In this document: one piece after another, positions 8,735 to 19,575 of the stretch
How the letters are laid out: every line of letters starts with the position of its first letter
Position numbering within the stretch: the stretch's first letter is position 1
Assembly (NCBI GenBank): GCA_024697945.1
Contig: JAILRU010000048.1
Span: 62,001-126,000, forward strand
From: Bacteroidaceae bacterium
Lineage (GTDB): Bacteria; Bacteroidota; Bacteroidia; Bacteroidales; Bacteroidaceae
DNA: 64,000 bases
Direction: 5' to 3'
Made by a program: the position numbers and the translations under genes
The notes under the pieces: model-generated
The model's database searches: none
What the model saw: only the letters and a program-made list of their open reading frames with translations
What the model was told of the DNA's origin: nothing

Positions 8735-9829
8735 ATGTATTCCGAGTTTGAAGTCAGTATTTCCAGCATATTCTTAGCAATCTCCCTGATTTGCGGTTGC
8801 TTGATGTGGGTGCGGCGCAAGGAGGTGCCCGACCGTTCGCGCACCTACCTGGCCCTCATGGAGCTCATACCAGCAGGTTGCTCCGTGTTGGTCCTTGGCT
8901 GCGTCATTCTCGGTTACAATATCCTTCAGCCTTGGACACTCTTGGAGCCGATGAAGTCGTTAGCCGGTCTCTACGTCATCACTCTGGCCATGTGCTATCC
9001 GCTGGAGGTGATGCGTCCGCGCCAGCTGCGGGGTCGCTGGCTGCTGCTACTCTGGCTGCCGTCGCTGGTTGTAACGTTGCCGTTCCTCTGCGGCCTGCAG
9101 TTCCAGCAGCTGCACACATGGTCCGACCTTCGGGAACATATGCTGGACCCAGATGTACTCTTGCGGTTGCTTAGCATCGCCTTTGTCACCGTCTATTCCG
9201 TACTGCTGCTCTTCATTCCCTACAACTGGCGACAGTCGAGTGCCGACTACCGCTGGATACGTCAGTTCACGTTCTTTTCCCAGGGTATCAGCGTCCTCTA
9301 CTATGGTCACGTCTTCACCAACCTGCACTTTTTCATGCCCCTGCATGTCCTGTGGAGTGCTTTTGTGATGCTCTACCTCACCTATTACGAGCTGTACATC
9401 CGAATCCTGCCACCTCCCCAAAAGAAGTCGAAACTCCCCGAACCGGAGCCTGCAACAGCATCAGCCGTTGCCGACATGGTGGAAGTAGAAGAAGATACCT
9501 ACGACTTCTGGCCCAACATCTGCCAGGTGATGGACGAATGGGAGGCATGGCGCAATCCCAATACCACGGTCGAGACCGTAAGCACCGCCGTAGGCACCAA
9601 CCGCATCTACGTGGCCCGTTGCATTAGGGAGCACACCGGCATGACGTTCAACGACTATATGAACAACAAGCGCATCAGCTACATGGCTGACCAGCTGCGG
9701 CTCGACCCCACACAGGACCAGAAGCACCTTTATTTCGACGTCGGTTTCCGCAGCCGCCACACGGCCTACCGCAACTTTGTGAAGTTCATCGGCAGCTCCC
9801 CAACTGACTTTATTGCGTCCCTTTCGTAA
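8735..9829 (+). CDS. Membrane-anchored AraC-family transcriptional regulator
   Basis: Residues 1-230 contain about six or seven hydrophobic segments (for example SIFLAISLICGCLMW, LLLLWLPSLVVTLPFLCGL, LLSIAFVTVYSVLLLF). A charged linker follows, then a C-terminal AraC-type DNA-binding domain at about 260-360 (VSTAVGTNRIYVARCIREHTG with MTFNDYMNNKRI, and FDVGFRSRHTAYRNFVKFIGSSPTDF). This layout suggests a receptor embedded in the inner membrane that acts on DNA directly. Its target is unknown; the large surface-protein operon starting 230 bp downstream is an obvious candidate, by position only. It lies 24 bp after the peptidase remnant and may share its promoter. Confidence 0.85.
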   Translation: MYSEFEVSISSIFLAISLICGCLMWVRRKEVPDRSRTYLALMELIPAGCSVLVLGCVILGYNILQPWTLLEPMKSLAGLYVITLAMCYPLEVMRPRQLRGRWLLLLWLPSLVVTLPFLCGLQFQQLHTWSDLREHMLDPDVLLRLLSIAFVTVYSVLLLFIPYNWRQSSADYRWIRQFTFFSQGISVLYYGHVFTNLHFFMPLHVLWSAFVMLYLTYYELYIRILPPPQKKSKLPEPEPATASAVADMVEVEEDTYDFWPNICQVMDEWEAWRNPNTTVETVSTAVGTNRIYVARCIREHTGMTFNDYMNNKRISYMADQLRLDPTQDQKHLYFDVGFRSRHTAYRNFVKFIGSSPTDFIASLS

Positions 9830-9940
9830 AAAAAGAGCTGAAAAGCATCACTTGCAGGGCGAACGCGCATCCGCGTAACGTTTTGCTTTTCTGTGCGTTT
9901 CATTTTTGCAACATCTTTTTTCAATATTGCAACATCTATT

Positions 9941-9974
9941 TTTGTTACACTTTCGGAATTTTGTTGTAGTTTTG
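9941..9974 (+). promoter_or_regulatory. Promoter of the giant LamG protein operon
   Basis: TTTG at 9,941-9,944 and TAGTTTTG at 9,967-9,974, separated by 22 nt, fit the Bacteroidetes -33/-7 pattern. The leader would be about 80 nt. Just upstream gcaacatct occurs twice. Confidence 0.55.
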
Positions 9975-10059
9975 CAACCAGAATCCCAAAGTAAAGGCAT
10001 ATATTGCTGCGAAACAAACGACAAAAACAATTCTTTCTATAACCTAAATAATATTCGTT

Positions 10060-13000
10060 ATGAAACATTTGCTCTTTTCTTTTCCGCTTCGGGCAGCCGG
10101 GTTGCTGCCAAGAGCGAGGACTCTGTTGTTGCTACTGGTCGCTGTGATAGTACAGGCGACGTGGGCCGAAAACGAAGGACCGTGGACATATGATTCATAT
10201 CGCTACGGTTCCTGTCCCTACAATAATAACTATTCATTAGCATTAGCTTACAAAAGCCTGGGCAATAACGCTTGGGGGGATTGTTCTGTATATAAATACC
10301 ATGACGATGACGGCATCGGCTTTACAGTAAGGGGCAACAGCACAGCCAATGCAAAAAATGGTGTCTATTCTATTTATACGCATACGGAAAATGTTCCGGA
10401 GTACACACGAAAGGTTTTGAAATGGAATTTTCAATTGAGGTCGAAATCCAACATACATGTCCAAACCACTGCCTTGTATGCCAGGGACAATCTGACGAAC
10501 CTTCAAAACATGAATGTGGACTTCACGCAAGACTTTTCGAATCAGACCAATTCGCAGTATTGCATCGCGCTTCAAAAATCTGTTTATAAGGAATCAAAAA
10601 CAAATACGTTTTATCATGAATTTGAATTTGATAATAGAAGTTCTGGAACCTCGCAAGATAAGACGTGGGCGCTACTGCTGACGCATGTTGTCGGAAACGG
10701 AGGCTCTTCTGAATACATGAACCAATGGGGCGGTTTCAAAAACACAAGCTACACATGGGTCAACTATTACTATAAGTATATTACCTTCAATAACAACGGT
10801 GGCACAGGTTCGATGTCAGGTCAGGCCATTGAGAACAGCGGCACGCTAAATGCTTGCACCATGACCCGCGAAGGCTATTTCTTCACTGGATGGAACACCA
10901 AATCGGACGGCACCGGCACCTTCTACGCCGATCAGGCGACTATCACAGCCACCTCTTCGTCAAAGGGTAATGTGGATCTGTATGCACAATGGGTGAAGAT
11001 AGCTGACGGTCTTAGTGGTAGTTTCAATCAACTTGAACGTAAGGTGACACTATCATGGACGGCACGAAAGGGTTTGCCCGATGGCACATTTGAGATTTGG
11101 CGTAACGGCTCTTTGATTAGCACGCTGTCGCATACGTCCTTGAGCAGCGGGTCCAAGAATTATAGCTTTGATGACACGAATACCAAGATAACAACCAATT
11201 TCCCTTATGAAAGCAATGTAAGATACGCTATCTGGTTCGTGGAGACCGACAAGGGGCGAAACGACGACTATAAAACAGCAATAACAGTCAGCACAACACG
11301 CAAGGTTCCTGTAAATAATCTGGCAGTCGTGAGCCAGGACGACCGCATCGTATTCACCTGGACGTCGGACGGCTATCCTACGGATTGGGGCAACGCGTTC
11401 AATATTTATGTAGATAATGAAACAACGCCCATCTGCACCGTTCAGGTGGAAGCAAATAACCAGACAACGTTCCAATGGGAGCATCGGCGCGACCCCAGCC
11501 ATTCAGCTCGTCAGAATAGCAAGGAAGGGTCAGGGAGCAGTACCATCTACTACACTTCCGAGAGTGGCTTGGATGCCTGTTCGCCACATGACTACCGCAT
11601 CGAGGGTGTCATTGGTGATAAAATGTTGAACAAAGCAACAGTCAATAACAAAGCTATTGGTGGCGGCACGCTGTTCGAATCATTTAGGGCAACCAAAGGG
11701 GTCTATCCCGGCATCGTGAAGCTGTCGTGGAATGTCCTGCTCGGCTCACTGTCGGCCAAGACCTACATCGTAGAGCGTAAGCGTGCCGAAAAAGACGATT
11801 CCTGGACAGAACTGTACCGCACCTCAAGTGCTGACGAATATCTGACCTATACCGATGATACCCCGCTGCCAGGTATCTACTACGACTACCGCGTGACCGT
11901 TCAGGACAAGTGCGACAACGGCACCATCATCAGCAACGATATCACCGACATCGGTTTTGCGCAGTCAACAGGTACCGTGAGCGGTCGCGTCACGTATGGT
12001 GCCACAGGCTCCTCGGTGGCCAACGTGGATGTTGAGGTCATGAAGACCGGCGACAACGACGATGACTACGACCAGTACCACGCCATGCGCTTCACGTCCA
12101 CCAGCGGCGCAGTGACTTGGGATTATCCCAACGGTTCATACGCTAAAGAAAAATTCCAAAATGCCAGCTTCTCCATTCAGCTGTGGATCAATCCCACCGA
12201 GCTGCCTGCTCAAAACGATTTGTTCCACGTCATCAAGTTCGGACCATATTTCAGCATCGTTCTTAATTCCCAAGGGCAGTTGGGATTTAGAGACAGACAC
12301 GGCACAAATACCACATACAGGACTATTTATTTCGAGTCCACTCCTCTGACCCCGGGACAGTACAACCATGTGACATTGACGCGCAATGGAATGTCATTGG
12401 CTTGTGGCGTGGTGGGTACCGACGAGGCCGGCGTGCCTGTTTTGAACACCGACTCGCGGGAGCTCACAATGGAAGGAGATTTTGCAGGACGTAATTTCTT
12501 TAATACCTGGAATGCAACACAGCTGTCATTAGGTAACTTCATTGGCTATATCGATGAGTTCCGCATCTGGACAAAAGCCCTCACAGCCGATGAGATTATG
12601 GAGAACTACGACCACCTGCTCGTAGGCAACGAGAAGAACCTGGAGACCTACTGGACCTTCGACGAGGGCCTGCGCACACAGTTCTTCGACTACTCGCGCG
12701 ACGGCACCGTCTATCATCAGCACCACGGCAAGATCGTCAGCAATGCCGAGCCCTCGACGCTGACCGCCGACAAGCTGAAGCTGAAGGCCAGGACCGACCG
12801 CGACGGCAACTACATTATAAAAGGTATACCGTTCTCGGGCGAAGGAACGACCTACGCCGTCATCCCCTCAATGGGCATACACCAGTTCAACCCGACGCAG
12901 CAAATGCGTTATGTGGGCAACAACTCGCTCGTCCACAACGGCACCGACTTCACCGACATCTCGTCGTTCCCCGTACGCGGCACCATCCGCTACGCCGGCA

Positions 13001-16000
13001 CGGATTATCCCGTGGAGGGTGTGAACTTCTATGTTGACGGTCAGATTTGTGCCAAGGAGGGTTCGCCCATCACAACGAACGCCTACGGCGAGTATGAAAT
13101 CTCCGTACCCATCGGCGAGCACTACATCACCGTCGCCAAGCATGGTCATGAGTTTGCCGATGGTGGTCGTTATCCAGCCGATCCGAACAAGACAGGAACA
13201 TTGGTGAACTACAACGATGCCGTCTCAGGTCTCGACTTCGAGGACGTGACGCTGGTTACCGTTGCCGGACGCGTGACGGGCGGTAAGATCGAGGAGGAGA
13301 AGCCCCTCGGCTTCGGCGAGAGCAAGAACAACATCGGACAGGCCACCATCGTCCTGGGCATTGACAACTACCGCCTCAACGTCGTGCGTAATGAGCAAGG
13401 TACCACGGTGAGCTACGACAACAATCCTGCCGATGTGGCCGTGAGCTCGCCCACCACCGACGTGCAGAGCATGACCTGCCGTCAAGGTGGTAATGCCGAC
13501 GAAGTGAAGCAGATTGTTATCAAGACCGACCCAGTGACAGGCGAGTTCGCAGCCCTGCTGCCGCCTATTGACTACCGGGTAGAAAGCATCACGATCGACA
13601 GCAATCCCAGCATCATTTTCGACAACCTGCCCGTGATATACGCCAACGACCCGATGAACACGGAAACCGACTCGCTGGAGCTCGAGGACGGTACGAAGAA
13701 AGAGTTCGAATATGTGGCGAAGATGATACAGAGCTACTACACCGAACCCGTGCTTGAGGTGACGCAGAAGGACCGTACCGACGGCTCCTTCGGCGAGCAG
13801 ACCCACATCTATACCGACTCAAAGACGCAGGAAGAGACGGAGCTGACGCTCTTTACATCTGAGGGTGGAACCGTCACTTACAACTATGGGTTCCCCATCT
13901 TCGAACAGATGAAGCAGTACACGTTCGACGTACGCGGCTATGAGACCTACGTGAACAACGACGACCCGCAGAACATCGTGGTGGACGAAGTGCCGCTGCA
14001 GAACGTGCCCGTGACGTTCACCAACCAGATGGGCACCGGACAGGGCGTGGTGATCGATGCCACCAAGACCGACGATGCCGATCAGGACGGCGACCTGGCT
14101 GGCGAGGCCATCCCCGACGAGGTGACCCTCGACGCGGAAGGTCGCGGCCAGTACCGTTGGCAGGCCGGCTTCCCCAATATCACGTCGCCCTACACGCGCA
14201 CGTTGGCCGCCACCTATGTTCATAACGACAAGGGTTACACCTGGACAGGCGTGAATACCACCAATTCGCTCTCCGGCATCGTCATCGGCGCCCTACCCAC
14301 GGGTAGCAACTTCGTGACCGGCGGTCCCGACAAAGTGGACATGATCATCCGCGACCCTGGCGGTTCAGGCTCATCAGCCTTCTGGGAGTATGGAAGTAGC
14401 GTGTCGCAGACGCATACGCAGACCATCACCGTGAACAATACGACGGAAATGATGACGCATACGGAATTCGGCTTCGAGCTGACTTCGCTGATGGCTGCTG
14501 GCGTGGCTGTCATCATGGGTGTCATTGAGACCAACAAGAGCAAAGTGGACCTCGACGTTGGTGTGACGACAGAGTACGAACACGTGTCGGCCGACACCCA
14601 AGTGCTGACGACGACGTCCACGAAGCGCATCTCCACCAGCAGCGAGCCGGAGTACGTGGGTGCCCAGGGAGACGTGTTCATAGGACAATCGACTAATATC
14701 GTATTTGGCAGTGCGCGTTCGGTAGGTTTCAAGAAAAACGGTTCGGGCGATATCGAGCTGCTGAAGTTCGACAACTACGTGACCAGTCAGGAATTTGATA
14801 CGCATTTCCAGTACACGCAGAACTACATCGAGAACACGCTCATCCCACACCTCATCGCCCTGCGCAACGACATCCTCGACAAGGGTGAAGACAGTCATGG
14901 ACTGAAATACCACACGGATCTCACCGAGGACGATGACAATTACGGCGCTCTCGGTACCTATACCGTCGAGAAGCCTGCCAATGGCACACAGCTTTTTTAC
15001 ACCGACATGGTGAAGTATTACAATCAGTCGATTGCCACTTGGAAGGGTCATCTGGCCCACAACGAGGAGATGAAAGTGAAAGCCATCAACGACCGACGCA
15101 GGTGGCTCCACGCGAACTATAGCTTCGACTCCGGCACATTCATCGATTCCGAGGTATCGACAGAGAAAACCAAGGGCGAGACGACCAGCAACACGTTCAA
15201 CGCCAGCCTCATCTTTGGCTCCGGCACTAGCGTAAGCATCTTCGGACAGGACGTGGACATCAGCGTGCAAAACACGACAACAGCCGGTAGCGAATGGGAA
15301 GCGTCGACCGACTCGGTCACCACGATTACAACAGGCTACTCGCTTGTGGAGGTCGGCGACGACGACGCCCTGAGCATCGATGTGTTCCGTGCGCCTGACA
15401 ACAAGGGCGCCATCTTCGTGACCCGTGGCGGTCAGACCACCTGCCCGTATGAAGGTGAGCAGCGGACGAAATACTTCGAGCCCGGCAAACATATCATAGC
15501 CACAGCCACACAACAGATCGAGATGCCGAAGATTGCTGTGGAGAACGGCGCCAACCGTCTCGTCGGCGTTCCTGCCGGCAAGATGGCCAACTACACACTG
15601 CTGTTGACCAATGAGAGCGAAACCGAAGAGGACTGCTACTTCGACCTCTTCGTTATCGACGAAACGAACACGAACGGTGCCGGCCTGGACATCAACAGCA
15701 ACGAACTGGGTTCTGGCCGCAGCGTGCTGGTACCTGCCGGCGGCACGGTACGTATGAACCTAGAACTGGAGCAGAACAACCATGGCGACCTGAACTACGA
15801 GAACATCGCCATCGTGCTGGCTTCGCAGTGCCAGAAAGACCCTGCCAGCACATGGGACGTCATCGGCGACACCGTCTATATCTCGGCAGAGTTTGTGCCG
15901 ACGAGCACCGACGTGGCCCTGCGTATCGACAACACCGTGGTGAACACCTCGACGAAGGGCATGCTGCCCCTGACGGTGAGCGGCTACGACCCGAACTATG

Positions 16001-19000
16001 ACGGGCTGAAGTACATCGCCGTGCAGTATCAGGGCGTGGGCGAGACCGCCTGGCACGATGCCCGCAAGTATGTAATGAAGGAGGGCGACATCGTGAATGC
16101 GCAGATTGAGGAGGTGCTGCCCGCCAACGGCATCATCAACCTGAACTTCGACATGACGAACGGCGCCGTGTTCCCCGACCGCACGTATAAGTTCCGTGCC
16201 CTCTCCGCCCGTACCTACGGCAACGGCGAGGTGACCAACGCAAGCGATGAGATTCTGGTGGTGAAGGATATGAACCGTCCGAAGCCGCTCGGACAACCGC
16301 AGCCCACCGACGGCATCCTGTCGGCAGGCGACGAGCTGAGCATCCTCTTCAACGAGGCCATCCTGAACGGCGAGCTGACGAAGGACAAGAACTTCCGCAT
16401 CACGGGTGTGCTGAACGGCTCGGAGGTAGCCCACCAGACGGCACTGGGTCTGCAGAACACCGCACAAACCGCCGCCACAGAAGCCAACATCAATCTGAGC
16501 GGCAAGGACTTCTCCATTGACACATGGATGAACATCAACGGTGCAGGCACGCTGCTGAGCCACGGCACGGGAACGCAGAAGCTGACCGTGAGCGTGGATG
16601 CTGACAGCAAGTTAGTAGTGAAGATAGGCGAACAGACCTATACCTCGTTGGAGGACGTACCGCAGAACCAGTGGGCATTCCTGACACTGAGCATGACACA
16701 GAACGGCAAGTTGAGCGCCAGCGTAGCTACCGATGCCACCACCACGACACTGTTCAGCGACAAGGAAGCCGTGGCCTACGAAGGCAACGGACCGCTCGCC
16801 GTGGGTCAGGAGATGACGGGTGCCATGCACGAACTGCTGCTCTGGGATGAGGCCCGCGACGTAACCACCGCCCTACAGCAACGTTCCGTGACGAAGACCC
16901 CATCGACGCAGGGCCTCATCGGCTACTGGAAGATGAACGAGGGCGAGGGCACGATATTGACCGACTACGCCCGCAACCGCCATATGACAATGGCTGCCGA
17001 AACATGGCACATCGAAAATGAGAACAAGGCCGTGACACTCGATGGAGAGCACTACGTAGGCATCAATACCTCTGAGATTCCGCCCATGCCGCAGGATGAC
17101 TACGCCGTAGAGCTGTGGGTAATGGCAGGAGAGCAGACTGCTGATGCTCAGTTGTTGCAGTTGGGCGAGGTTGGACTTGTCCTCGATACCGAGGGCAAAC
17201 TTCAGTTGGAGAGTAATAATTCTCAATTATCAATTGTCAATTCTCAATTAACAGATAACGCCTGGCACCATGTGGCACTGAGCGTGTTGCGCGGCGGCAA
17301 TGCCAACGTCTATGTGGATGGTGTGGCAAAGGCCACCGTGAGTGCAGACAATGTGGGTTCGTTAGGCAGCGACCAGTTGCTCATTGGCGCACGCCGCACG
17401 TCGCAGGATGTGCAGAATTCTGAGGTTCTCTATACCTACGACCGCCCGCTGACCGCCACTATCGACGAGGTACGCGTGTGGAACGCCACGATGAGCGGCG
17501 ACCAGCTGAAGAAGCAGCGCAAGGTGCGCCTCACGGGTACAGAGCTGGGTCTCGTGGCCTACTATCCCTTCGAGGTGAAGACGCTCAACGCCCAGAATCA
17601 GGTCATCACCAACGGCAGCGACGCCGACCTCGCTGGCAGCACGCATGAGGCACAACTAATGTCTCTCAACTCTCAACTCTCAACTCTCAACTACTCAGAC
17701 AACGCTCCCGCCCTCCGCGTAAAGCCCGAGGAGGAGAACGTCAACTTCACCTTCACCGCTTCGGACAACAAAATCGTGATTGACTTCGATGAGGCACCCG
17801 CCCGCATCGAAGGCACGACGCTGAACTTCACCGTCCGCGATGTGCACGATCAGAATGGCAACCTCTCCGAGCCTGTCACATGGAGCGCCTTTGTCAGTCT
17901 CAACCCGCTGGCATGGAAGGAGAATTCTGTAAGCAGCACCAGTAAGGTGACCGACGGTGCCACCCTCACCGCCACCCTCGTGAACAAGAGCGGCAAGCAG
18001 CAGGTATGGACGATGAGTGACCTGCCCTCGTGGTTGGAAGCCAACATAATCTACGGCGACCTGCAACCCCTCGGCGAGCAAACCATTACCTTCACCGTGA
18101 GCGAGGCAACACCCATCGGCAAGTACGAGCAGACGGTCTATGTGAAGGGCAACGACGGCATCGAGACACCGCTTACGCTGAACATCACCGTGACTGGCAA
18201 CGTGCCCGACTGGGCTACGAATCCCTACGACTACGAGTCGTCGATGAATGTCATCTGTGTGGTAAAGAAGAACGACATACCTCTGACAGACCCAGACGAC
18301 ATCCTGGCAGCCTTCATCGGCGAGGAATGTCGCGGACTGGCCCATCTGGCCTACAACGAGCGCTATGGCAACTACTACGTCACGATGGACATCTACGGTA
18401 GCAGCGGCGAGACAGGGCAGGAGGTTTCCTTCCGCGCCTACGATGCCTCGACGGGCACCGTCTATCCTGAGGTGACAATGGCAGGCTCCGACGCATGCAC
18501 GTTTGATCCGCCTACGCTGATTGGCAGCTACGCCGAACCGAAAGTGCTCAACATTCAGGACAAGAAAGAACAAGTGACCGAGTTGAAGGCTGGTTGGAAC
18601 TGGATCTCCTTCAATGTCGTTGCAGAAAACATGACTGTGCCTGAGCTCTTCAAGACGATTGCCGACGACGTGGTCACAGTGAAGGGTCAGACTAGCGGCT
18701 ACCTGTCGTACAACGACGGCACGTGGGGCGGCAATCTCACAGGCAATCTGTCCAACACGGAAATGTATGCCGTGCGGATGAAAGCCGACCGCAAACTGCG
18801 GGTAGTGGGAACAGCTGTTGACACACCGGTCATGATTTATGGCGGCTGGAATTGGATTGGCTACTATGGTCAGAAGGTGGCTTCTGTTGGTGATGCCCTT
18901 CAATATCTGGAGAAGACAGACGGCGATATTGTGAAGGCACAGAGTGGTGTGGCTTACTGGGATGACTTCGAATGGATTGGTTCACTGCGAATCATGGAAC

Positions 19001-19575
19001 CCGGCAAGGGTTATCAGCTGAAGAGCAGTACCAGCGGAGAGCTGTCGTTCGGCTATCCCGCTTCCGTCATGTCAAGGTCACGCAGACTTGCTCCAGGTCG
19101 TCTGGAGACACAGCGTACAAAGTTCTTCACGCCTGTTGACTTCCGCAACTATCCCGACAACGCTATCATGGCAGTGAAGGTGGTGGCTTACGGTAAGACA
19201 CTTGCTGGCGTTGAGGTGGCTGCCTTTGCTGGCGATGAGTGCCGCACGGCAGTAACGACTGACGAACAGGGCATCGCCTACCTCACCATCCCTGGCGACG
19301 AGACTTGCGAACTGACCTTCAAGGTGGCTGTCGCTGACGAGGCGGTGGATGCACCGCTCACCATCACCTACGAGACCGATGCAGAATATGGTACACCCAG
19401 TAACCCGATTGTCCTTGACCTTGGAACAGCCACGGGCATCCACGTGATTTCTGACGGGGCAGGCGACGCCATCTACGACCTCAGTGGCCGCAAGATTGTG
19501 AACAGTCAATCGTCCAGTCGTAAATTGCAGAAGGGTGTATATATTATCAACGGACAAAAGAAGACTGTAAAATGA
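10060..19575 (+). CDS. 3,171-residue secreted surface protein with InlB-type repeat, LamG and Fn3-like domains
   Basis: Very large exported protein; function unknown, adhesion or glycan binding most likely. A basic N-terminus with a hydrophobic stretch (TLLLLLVAVIVQATWA) is the signal. In order: an InlB-B/Listeria-Bacteroides repeat (about 243-314, ending DLYAQW), Fn3-like sandwiches (about 320-630), a carboxypeptidase-regulatory-like domain (GTVSGRVTYGATG, 636-664), a LamG domain (676-861), two more regulatory-like domains (about 911-1034), an unassigned block (1435-1815), LamG-like domains at about 2140-2310 and 2325-2500, two GWNWI-type repeats (2844-2997) and the tail DLSGRK...KGVYIINGQK. 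Two low-complexity inserts, NSQLSIVNSQL (about 2386) and LNSQLSTLN (about 2536), match intergenic repeats. No sortase signal is seen; the tail resembles the end of type IX secretion CTDs. Confidence 0.85.
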   Translation: MKHLLFSFPLRAAGLLPRARTLLLLLVAVIVQATWAENEGPWTYDSYRYGSCPYNNNYSLALAYKSLGNNAWGDCSVYKYHDDDGIGFTVRGNSTANAKNGVYSIYTHTENVPEYTRKVLKWNFQLRSKSNIHVQTTALYARDNLTNLQNMNVDFTQDFSNQTNSQYCIALQKSVYKESKTNTFYHEFEFDNRSSGTSQDKTWALLLTHVVGNGGSSEYMNQWGGFKNTSYTWVNYYYKYITFNNNGGTGSMSGQAIENSGTLNACTMTREGYFFTGWNTKSDGTGTFYADQATITATSSSKGNVDLYAQWVKIADGLSGSFNQLERKVTLSWTARKGLPDGTFEIWRNGSLISTLSHTSLSSGSKNYSFDDTNTKITTNFPYESNVRYAIWFVETDKGRNDDYKTAITVSTTRKVPVNNLAVVSQDDRIVFTWTSDGYPTDWGNAFNIYVDNETTPICTVQVEANNQTTFQWEHRRDPSHSARQNSKEGSGSSTIYYTSESGLDACSPHDYRIEGVIGDKMLNKATVNNKAIGGGTLFESFRATKGVYPGIVKLSWNVLLGSLSAKTYIVERKRAEKDDSWTELYRTSSADEYLTYTDDTPLPGIYYDYRVTVQDKCDNGTIISNDITDIGFAQSTGTVSGRVTYGATGSSVANVDVEVMKTGDNDDDYDQYHAMRFTSTSGAVTWDYPNGSYAKEKFQNASFSIQLWINPTELPAQNDLFHVIKFGPYFSIVLNSQGQLGFRDRHGTNTTYRTIYFESTPLTPGQYNHVTLTRNGMSLACGVVGTDEAGVPVLNTDSRELTMEGDFAGRNFFNTWNATQLSLGNFIGYIDEFRIWTKALTADEIMENYDHLLVGNEKNLETYWTFDEGLRTQFFDYSRDGTVYHQHHGKIVSNAEPSTLTADKLKLKARTDRDGNYIIKGIPFSGEGTTYAVIPSMGIHQFNPTQQMRYVGNNSLVHNGTDFTDISSFPVRGTIRYAGTDYPVEGVNFYVDGQICAKEGSPITTNAYGEYEISVPIGEHYITVAKHGHEFADGGRYPADPNKTGTLVNYNDAVSGLDFEDVTLVTVAGRVTGGKIEEEKPLGFGESKNNIGQATIVLGIDNYRLNVVRNEQGTTVSYDNNPADVAVSSPTTDVQSMTCRQGGNADEVKQIVIKTDPVTGEFAALLPPIDYRVESITIDSNPSIIFDNLPVIYANDPMNTETDSLELEDGTKKEFEYVAKMIQSYYTEPVLEVTQKDRTDGSFGEQTHIYTDSKTQEETELTLFTSEGGTVTYNYGFPIFEQMKQYTFDVRGYETYVNNDDPQNIVVDEVPLQNVPVTFTNQMGTGQGVVIDATKTDDADQDGDLAGEAIPDEVTLDAEGRGQYRWQAGFPNITSPYTRTLAATYVHNDKGYTWTGVNTTNSLSGIVIGALPTGSNFVTGGPDKVDMIIRDPGGSGSSAFWEYGSSVSQTHTQTITVNNTTEMMTHTEFGFELTSLMAAGVAVIMGVIETNKSKVDLDVGVTTEYEHVSADTQVLTTTSTKRISTSSEPEYVGAQGDVFIGQSTNIVFGSARSVGFKKNGSGDIELLKFDNYVTSQEFDTHFQYTQNYIENTLIPHLIALRNDILDKGEDSHGLKYHTDLTEDDDNYGALGTYTVEKPANGTQLFYTDMVKYYNQSIATWKGHLAHNEEMKVKAINDRRRWLHANYSFDSGTFIDSEVSTEKTKGETTSNTFNASLIFGSGTSVSIFGQDVDISVQNTTTAGSEWEASTDSVTTITTGYSLVEVGDDDALSIDVFRAPDNKGAIFVTRGGQTTCPYEGEQRTKYFEPGKHIIATATQQIEMPKIAVENGANRLVGVPAGKMANYTLLLTNESETEEDCYFDLFVIDETNTNGAGLDINSNELGSGRSVLVPAGGTVRMNLELEQNNHGDLNYENIAIVLASQCQKDPASTWDVIGDTVYISAEFVPTSTDVALRIDNTVVNTSTKGMLPLTVSGYDPNYDGLKYIAVQYQGVGETAWHDARKYVMKEGDIVNAQIEEVLPANGIINLNFDMTNGAVFPDRTYKFRALSARTYGNGEVTNASDEILVVKDMNRPKPLGQPQPTDGILSAGDELSILFNEAILNGELTKDKNFRITGVLNGSEVAHQTALGLQNTAQTAATEANINLSGKDFSIDTWMNINGAGTLLSHGTGTQKLTVSVDADSKLVVKIGEQTYTSLEDVPQNQWAFLTLSMTQNGKLSASVATDATTTTLFSDKEAVAYEGNGPLAVGQEMTGAMHELLLWDEARDVTTALQQRSVTKTPSTQGLIGYWKMNEGEGTILTDYARNRHMTMAAETWHIENENKAVTLDGEHYVGINTSEIPPMPQDDYAVELWVMAGEQTADAQLLQLGEVGLVLDTEGKLQLESNNSQLSIVNSQLTDNAWHHVALSVLRGGNANVYVDGVAKATVSADNVGSLGSDQLLIGARRTSQDVQNSEVLYTYDRPLTATIDEVRVWNATMSGDQLKKQRKVRLTGTELGLVAYYPFEVKTLNAQNQVITNGSDADLAGSTHEAQLMSLNSQLSTLNYSDNAPALRVKPEEENVNFTFTASDNKIVIDFDEAPARIEGTTLNFTVRDVHDQNGNLSEPVTWSAFVSLNPLAWKENSVSSTSKVTDGATLTATLVNKSGKQQVWTMSDLPSWLEANIIYGDLQPLGEQTITFTVSEATPIGKYEQTVYVKGNDGIETPLTLNITVTGNVPDWATNPYDYESSMNVICVVKKNDIPLTDPDDILAAFIGEECRGLAHLAYNERYGNYYVTMDIYGSSGETGQEVSFRAYDASTGTVYPEVTMAGSDACTFDPPTLIGSYAEPKVLNIQDKKEQVTELKAGWNWISFNVVAENMTVPELFKTIADDVVTVKGQTSGYLSYNDGTWGGNLTGNLSNTEMYAVRMKADRKLRVVGTAVDTPVMIYGGWNWIGYYGQKVASVGDALQYLEKTDGDIVKAQSGVAYWDDFEWIGSLRIMEPGKGYQLKSSTSGELSFGYPASVMSRSRRLAPGRLETQRTKFFTPVDFRNYPDNAIMAVKVVAYGKTLAGVEVAAFAGDECRTAVTTDEQGIAYLTIPGDETCELTFKVAVADEAVDAPLTITYETDAEYGTPSNPIVLDLGTATGIHVISDGAGDAIYDLSGRKIVNSQSSSRKLQKGVYIINGQKKTVK
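17213..17254. repeat. aattctcaattatcaattg repeat inside the giant protein gene
   Basis: Copies of tcaatt with short spacers encode NSQLSIVNSQL within a LamG-like domain, at a loop position. A second in-gene patch at 17,660-17,697 is four copies of ctcaact encoding LNSQLSTLN. Confidence 0.75.

Noticed and set aside
14374..15513. 379-codon minus-strand frame
   Set aside because: Antisense to the giant protein; no signal, motif or promoter.
17695..18903. 402-codon open frame on the minus strand
   Set aside because: Lies wholly inside the 3,171-residue gene; composition is that of a shadow frame and no domain is recognisable.
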